DNA from: Flavobacteriales bacterium
Lineage (GTDB): Bacteria > Bacteroidota > Bacteroidia > Flavobacteriales > PHOS-HE28
Assembly: GCA_008016945.1 (NCBI GenBank)
Contig: SSGN01000215.1
Coordinates: 1-22,482 of the forward strand
Direction: 5' to 3'
DNA length: 22,482 nt
The stretch's first letter is position 1. Each line of letters begins with the position of its first letter. Shown piece after piece: positions 17,971-22,482 of this stretch. The position numbers and the translations under genes were made by a program. Under the pieces are notes generated by a model. That model was not told the origin of the DNA. It was given only the letters and a program-made list of their open reading frames with translations, and searched no databases.

Positions 17971-18266
17971 GGTTCCAGGTTTCCGAGTGTGCCGTCGTGC
18001 GGCTTGATGATATCTGGGACTACTACGCCGAGGAAGCGGGAGAGCATGTAGCTGACAGGATCTCGAAGAAGATCGTCGACGACATCGACTGATTAGTGGA
18101 CCACCCGCTCGGTGGGCAGTACGAGCCGCTACTCGACCACCTGAAGATGGAACACCGTCGCAAGGTGAGCGGTAACCACAAGATCATCTACCGCATCATC
18201 GACGACCTGATCTTCGTGTCGGACATCTTAGATGCGCGGCAGGACCCGGATAAGATGATGTGGTGA
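17967..18266 (+). pseudogene. ParE/RelE-family toxin with internal stop codon
   Basis: From the GTG at 17967 the frame encodes a toxin of the usual length (99 codons before the final TGA at 18264) but is interrupted by TGA at codon 42 (18090-18092). Before it: MRFQVSECAVVRLDDIWDYY, with A-V-x-R-L-x-D-I-W-x-Y-Y as in ParE. After it, in the same frame: the middle segment LVDHPLGGQYEPLL, then HRRKVSGNHKIIYRI and FVSDILDARQDPDKM, the conserved ParE core and C-terminus. All family elements line up in one frame, so a single base change (for example CGA or TGG to TGA) explains the break. Functional ParE proteins poison DNA gyrase and RelE relatives cleave mRNA; the 41-residue product here should be inactive. 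Misassembly is unlikely, but a sequencing error cannot be excluded. Confidence 0.85.
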
Positions 18267-18396
18267 GGAAGGTCACAAGCGGCCCTCCCGCTCGCGCTCA
18301 TGCCCACACGCGCGGAACACTTGCGACAAGGTGGCCTGGAGACCAAGGTGCTCAAGCCGCAGAGCGCGACCTGATGGCAGTCGTTGGAACAAGGAT

Positions 18397-18404
18397 TACC
18401 TTTG
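18397..18404 (+). promoter_or_regulatory. -7 promoter box of the hicBA module
   Basis: TACCTTTG is an exact match to TAnnTTTG, ending 14 nt before the hicB ATG at 18419, so the leader would be very short. It gives the second module its own promoter, separate from the ParDE-like one. Confidence 0.5.
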
Positions 18405-18418
18405 AACAAAGCACTGTC

Positions 18419-18646
18419 ATGCGTAACATCCAACTCACGGCCCACATTGAGCGCGATCTCGAAACCGGGCTCTACATCGGCATGGTGCCGAGCATACCGG
18501 GTGCGCACACCCAGGCCAGGAGCTTGGACGAGCTTCAAGCCAACCTGAAGGAGGTGGTGGAGCTGTGCTTCGAGGAGATGACCAAGGAAGAGATCGAAGC
18601 ACTGCCGGAGTTCGTCGGCCTTCAGTCGTTCTCCATCGCGGTATGA
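18419..18646 (+). CDS. hicB: HicB-like antitoxin
   Basis: A 75-residue protein from the ATG at 18419; the frame is open upstream, but the promoter box at 18397-18404 and the family N-terminus (MRNIQLTAHIERD) fix this start. It has the HicB partial RNase-H-like fold: strand IQLTAHIERD, then GLYIGMVPSIPGAHTQARSL (29-48 region), with the classic P-x-I-P-G-x-x-T-x-A-x-S-x-x-E/D-x, then helix ELQANLKEVVELCFEEM. It lacks a C-terminal DNA-binding extension, so it belongs to the short HicB type. It should bind HicA and block its mRNA cleavage. Its stop overlaps the hicA ATG by 4 nt (ATGA at 18643-18646). It is intact although the partner toxin is frameshifted. Confidence 0.9.
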   Translation: MRNIQLTAHIERDLETGLYIGMVPSIPGAHTQARSLDELQANLKEVVELCFEEMTKEEIEALPEFVGLQSFSIAV

Positions 18647-18872
18647 GCAAACTGCCGATCGTGGATGCGCGGACCTTCGAACGCATCCTGCTCAATGGGG
18701 CTTCGTGGTGGTGCGCCAGAAAGGGAGCCACGTCTTCTACCGGCATCCGGATGGGCGCTACACCACCCTTCCACACCACAAAGGTCAGGACATCAGCCAC
18801 CCGTTGATCCGCAAGATCCTGAACGAGATCCAGATGACGCCCGATGCGTTCGTAGTGGCGCTGAACGAATGA
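18643..18872 (+). pseudogene. hicA: HicA toxin, frameshifted
   Basis: The ATG at 18643 starts a HicA frame (MSKLPIVDARTFERILLNG), which then leaves the family sequence. From 18699 a different frame, offset by 2, continues the family: GFVVVRQKGSHVFYRHPDGR, then TLPHHKGQDISHPLIRKIL and a final MTPDAFVVALNE, ending with TGA at 18870-18872. The catalytic His lies in GSH. Adding one G to the GGGG run at 18697-18700 would restore a complete 76-residue HicA (…LLNGGFVVV…). The break is therefore a one-base loss in a G tract. As read, translation gives a 54-residue protein lacking the active site. HicA normally cleaves mRNA. The cause could be real decay, phase-like slippage or a homopolymer sequencing error. 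Confidence 0.85.
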
Positions 18873-18902
18873 TCGCCCCTACGGGCCGCAAGGTCCCCGC
18901 CA

Positions 18903-18921
18903 TCCCGGCTCAAGGCCGGGA
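18903..18921. terminator. Hairpin between the hicA pseudogene and the convergent T9SS gene
   Basis: TCCCGGC (18903-18909), loop TCAAG, GCCGGGA (18915-18921): a perfect 7-bp stem 30 nt after the hicA stop. No T-tract. It could serve both convergent units. The sequence also resembles short extragenic repeats found in other bacteria. Confidence 0.45.
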
Positions 18922-19040
18922 GCGCGACAGACCCGGCGGATGTTTGAGTGGACACCCTGCGATGGTCGAAATGTCGGGATCGATCACGCATTGACGAGAA
19001 ACCTACCTTGACCTTCCGGGTTCGCCGTTCGGGCGCAGGC

Positions 19041-20354
19041 TCAGAGCTTCACCAATCGCTGACGACCGATGGGCTCACCCTCCTTCAACACCTGCAACTC
19101 ATAGGCACCCACCCGCAATGACGCGATCGAGATGCTGCCATCAACGGGCAACCTACCCTGCATCACCAACCGCCCGACCGCATCGCGCACCTGATAGTGC
19201 TGCGCACCAACGCCGTTCAGCCCGACCTGCACGCGATCCATTGCCGGGTTCGGCCAAACAGTCAACTCGGGCAGCTTGGCGCGCTCGGTGATCCGGGTGG
19301 ATCCGAGCCCCCGGCGGAACACGTCGTTCAGGTTGGCCACGCAGAAGACGTCGCCATCCTTCTCCATCAGACCGTACATGACGTAGGTGCCGTACTGATC
19401 GATCGGTAGGCCCACGGTATCCCGCTCGAAGGTCGCGCCACCATCCGCGCTGTGGAACAGGTCCGGACGCGTATTGGCAGCACTGTTGTCGCACGAGATC
19501 CAGATCTGGTCGCCGCGCATGAGCATGGATCCGATGTGATGGGAGAACTCCCACACCGAAGCTCCCACGGTCAGCACCGAAGAGAGATCCAGCTCGGTCC
19601 ATGTGGCACCCCAGTCATCCGTGTAGTGCACCTTGGCCCCCAACCCGATGGACGAATTGCCCGCGCTGTAGATGCGGCCGGTGAGCGGATCATGGGTGAG
19701 GACCGCACCGCTGTACCAGGAGGGCAGGCCCGCGCAGGCTGGTGTCACCCAGGTCTGGCCATGGTCCGTGCTGTACGCGAAGCCGGCCGATTGCGCACCC
19801 GCGCCGTGCACGATCAACGTATCGCCCACGCTCCAGAACGAACCGGGGTCGTTCGCGTCCAGCCAGGGCACGTCCTGCCAGGCCGGGTCGGTCTCGGCCT
19901 TCACGAGATAGGCATCGGCCTGGTCGGTGATCACGGCCAGGTGGCCGTTGTAGCCGTGCAGTTCGCCCACGGCCGCCTTGCCGCCGGGGATCCAGGCGTG
20001 GGGAGGCAGGCCCACGGTGTCCACCGTCCATGTAGCGCCTTCATCCGTGCTCCAGTAGATGTAACCGGAAGCGGAGCCATCCTGGGAATACGTGTAGAGG
20101 CGGTTCCCAGTGCTCGCGAAGCCTTTGATCCATCCCGTGATACCGCTCACCGGCACCGGGATCCAGGTGTCCCCGTTGTCGTAGCTCTTGTGCAGTCCAT
20201 TGGTGAAATTGCTCGCGTAGAGCACGCCCTGATGGGCCCCCACGCAGGTGCTCGATTCGTTGGGGATGTTGGTGAGGCCCAGCGCTTGCCAGCCTTGGGC
20301 GTGGCTGCTGAGGATCATGCCTGTGGCAAGGAAGAGGGTAATGGTCCTGGTCAT
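19041..20354 (-). CDS. Secreted Asp-box (BNR-like) repeat protein with T9SS type A sorting domain
   Basis: A 437-residue protein from the ATG at 20354. The signal peptide is about residues 1-20 (MTRTITLFLATGMILSSHAQ). Five Asp-box motifs of the S-x-D-x-G-x-T-W type occur: SYDNGDTW (57-64), STDEGATW (102-109), STDHGQTW (195-202), TDDWGATW (245-252) and SADGGATF (302-309). These mark the hairpins of a sialidase/glycosidase-like beta-propeller (BNR or VPS10-like fold). No catalytic Arg triad of sialidases is evident, so enzymatic activity is not claimed. Residues about 363-437 form the T9SS type A sorting domain (LTVWPNPAMDRVQV ... LRVGAYELQVLK). It is exported by the T9SS to the surface or medium. 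It stands alone; a 7-2-7 palindrome lies about 50 nt upstream of the start. Confidence 0.92.
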   Translation of the reverse strand: MTRTITLFLATGMILSSHAQGWQALGLTNIPNESSTCVGAHQGVLYASNFTNGLHKSYDNGDTWIPVPVSGITGWIKGFASTGNRLYTYSQDGSASGYIYWSTDEGATWTVDTVGLPPHAWIPGGKAAVGELHGYNGHLAVITDQADAYLVKAETDPAWQDVPWLDANDPGSFWSVGDTLIVHGAGAQSAGFAYSTDHGQTWVTPACAGLPSWYSGAVLTHDPLTGRIYSAGNSSIGLGAKVHYTDDWGATWTELDLSSVLTVGASVWEFSHHIGSMLMRGDQIWISCDNSAANTRPDLFHSADGGATFERDTVGLPIDQYGTYVMYGLMEKDGDVFCVANLNDVFRRGLGSTRITERAKLPELTVWPNPAMDRVQVGLNGVGAQHYQVRDAVGRLVMQGRLPVDGSISIASLRVGAYELQVLKEGEPIGRQRLVKL

Positions 20355-20401
20355 CCTGTTGGTTTTGGGGCGATCTTACGAGGGTGATGTGCCCCATGTT
20401 A

Positions 20402-20417
20402 TACGGTGTTCACCGTA
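20402..20417. promoter_or_regulatory. Perfect 16-bp palindrome, candidate operator
   Basis: TACGGTG-TT-CACCGTA is a perfect 7-2-7 dyad, 47 nt upstream of the start of the minus-strand Asp-box gene. The short spacer argues against an RNA hairpin and for a dimeric regulator site. Confidence 0.45.
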
Positions 20418-20464
20418 ATTCCACACGGGTGACTTCCGATCTTCTCTTCAGACCCGTCGGTGGT

Positions 20465-20477
20465 TGAACATTGTTCA
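20465..20477. promoter_or_regulatory. Perfect 13-bp palindrome, candidate operator
   Basis: TGAACA-T-TGTTCA is a perfect 6-1-6 dyad in the same divergent region. Its GTTCA half resembles part of the other palindrome (GGTGTTCACC), so one regulator might bind both. Confidence 0.4.
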
Positions 20478-20802
20478 GGGATCATGGCCGGATCGATGGT
20501 GACGCACCGCGGCGGCGCGTCCTGGTGATGGGTGATCGCATACCCCCTGCATTCCCGATCATACTCACATGGGGTGTTGCGCTACCAGCACACTTTGCGG
20601 CAAGGAAGGGCACAGACCAAACAAGGAAGACTCTCCCAGCTCGATGACCATGGCCAACGATTCCGTGTGATGATCGCCCTGGCAGTCGATCCATGAACGC
20701 ATCAACATCGACACCGTGCCATGATGAACCTCTCGGAAAGATCATTGGGCTGCTGCGGAAAACACCCCGCGAGCATGCGGTCGGTCCTTTGTGGCGATAA
20801 TA

Positions 20803-21354
20803 ATGAGCACCATGAACGCCGCTGCACAACTCGCACAACCACCCGCATCCTTCGATCGCTTCGCCTGGTTCCTCCGCGGCATCGGCATCCGGAGCAAAGC
20901 GCTGCCCACCATCCGATTCGAGGACATCAACTATCACCTCATGGTGAAGGCACTGACGCTTCCCGCAAAGGCAACGGCCAGGGAATTCCGACCGATCCTC
21001 GAACGCGCATCGTTGGTGCCGCCCAGCGCATGGGCATTCCTCGGCGACGAGAGCGACGGCCGCAAGGTGCTCGTGGAGAATCAGTACTTGAAGGTGGTGC
21101 TGATCCGTTGGGAGCCCGGCGCAGCAAGTGATCGCCACTACCACCCGAACGGCGGGGGAATGATCATGGTCCTGGAAGGGCCGATCGAGGAGTCTCGTTT
21201 CCTCAACGCCACGATCGCTGCACCGTATGATGTGCGCATGTTGGAACGCCAGGCCATGAGCTACATCGACGATACGCTCGGTGCGCATGTGGTCGCGAAC
21301 CCGCACGAACAATCCGCCGTCACCCTGCACGCGTACTTGAAGCACCGTCCATGA
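20803..21354 (+). CDS. Cysteine dioxygenase family protein (cupin)
   Basis: A 183-residue protein from the ATG at 20803 (MSTMNAAA); a second ATG at 20812 and a GTG at 20791 are alternatives. The cupin iron site is visible: H112 and H114 in DRHYHPNGGG and H162 in LGAHVVANP. The nearby pattern VLEGPIEESRFL (124-134) and the end SAVTLHAYLK (171-180) match cysteine dioxygenases, which oxidise a thiol (cysteine to cysteine sulfinate) with O2 using mononuclear Fe(II). The position of the mammalian crosslinking Cys93 (five residues after the second His) is G119, as known for bacterial enzymes. A relative with another thiol substrate, such as 3-mercaptopropionate, is possible. It is followed after a hairpin by an AraC-type regulator on the same strand. 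Confidence 0.85.
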   Translation: MSTMNAAAQLAQPPASFDRFAWFLRGIGIRSKALPTIRFEDINYHLMVKALTLPAKATAREFRPILERASLVPPSAWAFLGDESDGRKVLVENQYLKVVLIRWEPGAASDRHYHPNGGGMIMVLEGPIEESRFLNATIAAPYDVRMLERQAMSYIDDTLGAHVVANPHEQSAVTLHAYLKHRP

Positions 21355-21371
21355 CCCGTTGAAGGATCCGG

Positions 21372-21395
21372 CTTCCGGAGCCATGGGTCCGGAAG
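21372..21395 (+). terminator. Hairpin between cysteine dioxygenase and AraC-type gene
   Basis: CTTCCGGA (21372-21379), loop GCCATGGG, TCCGGAAG (21388-21395): a perfect 8-bp stem 17 nt after the dioxygenase stop. It may be a terminator, an attenuator or an operator of the regulator gene. Confidence 0.5.
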
Positions 21396-21432
21396 AACGC
21401 CGGGTTCCAGGACCGTGCGCATCTTTGCGTGG

Positions 21433-22305
21433 ATGTACAACTTCGTCGATGTCATCATCGCCGATCCGGTACGCAACCGCCAGTTCCGCAGCGGTGAGCA
21501 CCTGATGGCCGAGTTCACCTGCCCGCTGAAGACGACGGAGCAGGACATGTGGAGCCATGCCAGCTATTTCGTGTATGTGCTGGAGGGCCGCAAGGACTGG
21601 CGCAACGCGGATGGCAAGGTGGAGCTGAGCGCCGGCGAGATGGCCTTTGTGAAGAAGGGCGGCAGTATCGTGGAGCAGTACTTCGGAACGCCCTTCTGCG
21701 TGCTCCTCTTCTTCATGACCGATGAGTTCATCTGCGAGGTCTTCCGCACCGTGGAGGTGCGCACGAAGAACGCGGCGCCGCTCTCCCCGCTGGCCATGGT
21801 GCGCACCACGCCGGCCATCGACGCGTACATGAACAGCATGTTGCCGCATTTCAGGAATGAGCGCGCCATGGATCCGCGGCTCGTGGACCTGAAACTGCGC
21901 GAGCTGCTCCTGAACATCGCCAGCGATCCGCGGAACGATGCCTTCGTCGCATCCTTCCAGGCCATGATGCACAACCGCGCCCTCGACCGCATGCGCCGGA
22001 TCATGGAGGACAACTACATGTTCAACCTTTCGCTCGAGGCCTACGCGCGCATGTGCGGGCGCAGCCTTTCGGCGTTCAAGCGCGATTTCCAGCAGCTGTA
22101 TCAAGCCGCACCAGGGCGCTGGTTGCGGGAGCAGCGCTTGCGCCGCGCCAAGCTGCTGCTGAGCGCCGGTGACCTGCAGGTGAGCGAGGTGGCCTTCCAG
22201 TGCGGCTTCGAGAACCTCTCGCATTTCAGCAAGTCCTTCATTGCTGTCCGGTTAAAAGTCGAACAAAATCAACTGGTTCGGGAGGTTGGCGGGTTCTGCT
22301 GCTGA
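21433..22305 (+). pseudogene. AraC-family transcriptional regulator, C-terminus replaced by insertion sequence
   Basis: A 290-residue frame from the ATG at 21433 (GTG at 21415 is the alternative). Residues 1-about 110 are a cupin-like sensing domain (SYFVYVLEG, LSAGEMAFVKKGG). The AraC DNA-binding domain begins about 185: the first helix-turn-helix is NLSLEAYARMCGRSLSAFKR (198-217) and the second DLQVSEVAFQCGFENLSHFS (247-266). The family sequence stops after F269 (nt 22239); a normal protein would go on with a K-x-x-F-G-x-x-P-x-x-Y-R-like helix. Instead 21 unrelated residues (IAVRLKVEQNQLV ...) are read from the end of an insertion sequence. The last helix of the second motif is lost, so DNA binding is probably impaired, though the frame is otherwise open. 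Its neighbour suggests it controlled the cysteine dioxygenase gene. Confidence 0.85.
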
Positions 22306-22482
22306 TCGATCCTTCTGAAAGGCCTGCTGGATGGGCATTTTCTCGAAGGGCATGACCGAGCAGATCTGTAGAATTGAATGGAGCGAAGCCTCTATTGCCA
22401 ACCGCTTTCTGACGATGGCCACCAGCAGGTACACCGACACGGCGATCCAGATCTGGCACTTCACCGCATTCTCTGAGAGACC
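22240..22482. mobile_element. End of an IS4-like insertion sequence, running off the right edge
   Basis: Homology to the AraC domain ends at 22239, and from about 22240 the DNA belongs to a transposase-bearing element. The element end begins near ATTGCTGTCCGGTTAAAAGT, and the transposase stop is about 12 nt inside it. The other end, the terminal repeats and the target duplication are outside the window, so the exact border is inferred to within some bases. Confidence 0.75.
22252..22482 (-). CDS. IS4-family transposase, C-terminal part, cut by window edge
   Basis: Reading on the minus strand from the window edge gives the last 76 residues of a transposase, ending at TAA (22254-22252). The segment SENAVKCQIWIAVSVYLLVA, followed by IVRKRL and a LHSILQICSVMPFEKMPIQQ stretch and ending in NQLILFDF, matches the C-terminus of IS4-family DDE transposases common in Bacteroidota (typically SENAVKTQIW...LVAIIKKRL...NQLxLFxx). 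The catalytic DDE residues lie upstream, outside the window. The gene opposes the AraC gene it entered and ends within it. The partial nature is due to the window edge, so the full element may be active. Confidence 0.88.
   Translation of the reverse strand, partial: GLSENAVKCQIWIAVSVYLLVAIVRKRLAIEASLHSILQICSVMPFEKMPIQQAFQKDRSAAEPANLPNQLILFDF

Larger units (their letters stand above)
20355..20802. other. Divergent intergenic region with two palindromes, no gene
   Basis: 448 nt between the Asp-box protein (-) and the cysteine dioxygenase (+). I find no supportable small gene or RNA. It carries two separate dyads (20402-20417 and 20465-20477), described below. A weak -7-like TAAGATCG on the minus strand (20378-20371) precedes the Asp-box gene. 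Confidence 0.6.

Noticed and set aside
18299..18373. Small frame MPTRAEHLRQGG... between the two toxin-antitoxin modules
   Set aside because: Only 24 residues, no start signal and no family; probably chance.
19004..19011. Plus-strand TACCTTGA, a -7-like box
   Set aside because: No gene follows on the plus strand; it would drive only antisense RNA into the Asp-box gene, and the -33 spacing is wrong. Not supported without transcript data.
21420..21427. CATCTTTG as a promoter of the AraC-type gene
   Set aside because: It lies 6 nt before the ATG at 21433, so transcription would start at or after the start codon.
20482..22224. 580-residue open frame opposite cysteine dioxygenase and the AraC gene
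   Set aside because: It spans two clear plus-strand genes and an intergenic region and shows no recognisable domain.

Overview
The window is about 22.5 kb of GC-rich DNA from a member of the Bacteroidota, most likely a high-GC relative of the Flavobacteriales. This rests on four secreted proteins with type IX secretion system (T9SS) C-terminal sorting domains (two of the CHU_C / type B kind, two of the Por-type / type A kind), an outer-membrane beta-barrel receptor of the CarboxypepD_reg-plug-OMP_b-brl_3 type, a small membrane protein resembling the N-terminus of GldL, and promoter boxes of the TAnnTTTG type. No rRNA, tRNA or CRISPR array is visible.

Layout. 1-977 (-): the N-terminal 325 residues of a type III-like adenine-specific DNA methyltransferase running off the left edge; its inner part is much more AT-rich than its start. 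1247-3837 (+): a DEAD-box RNA helicase with a DbpA-like RNA-binding domain and RGG tail, then a small HEAT-like helical-repeat protein. 4062-9267 (+): two T9SS type B surface proteins. 9274-12111 (-): a TonB-receptor-like outer-membrane protein convergent with them; the two stop codons lie in the arms of one palindrome. 12331-14574 (-): catalase-peroxidase KatG with a good promoter, a strong hairpin after its stop, and a cluster of nested dyads next to its promoter. 14673-14855 (-): a 60-residue two-helix membrane protein, divergent from a GNAT acetyltransferase (14967-15425, +). 15681-17414 (-): a T9SS type A protein with seven about 65-residue D-x-D-P-G repeats, probably a seven-bladed propeller. 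17779-18872 (+): two adjacent toxin-antitoxin modules (ParD/RelB-like + ParE, HicB + HicA) in which both antitoxin frames are open and both toxin genes are broken. 19041-20354 (-): a T9SS type A protein with five Asp-box motifs. 20803-22305 (+): a cysteine-dioxygenase-family cupin followed by an AraC-type regulator whose last helix is replaced by the end of an IS4-like insertion sequence (22240 to the right edge).

Function together. Most of the window is cell-surface and housekeeping content in short transcription units separated by small GC-rich hairpins without T-tracts. The parts most worth attention are: the pair of decayed toxin-antitoxin modules; the KatG operator cluster, which implies a dedicated regulator of the peroxide response; the cysteine dioxygenase-regulator pair disrupted by an insertion sequence; and the composition break inside the methyltransferase, which suggests exchange of its target-recognition region. 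I did not find a convincing wholly new multi-gene system.
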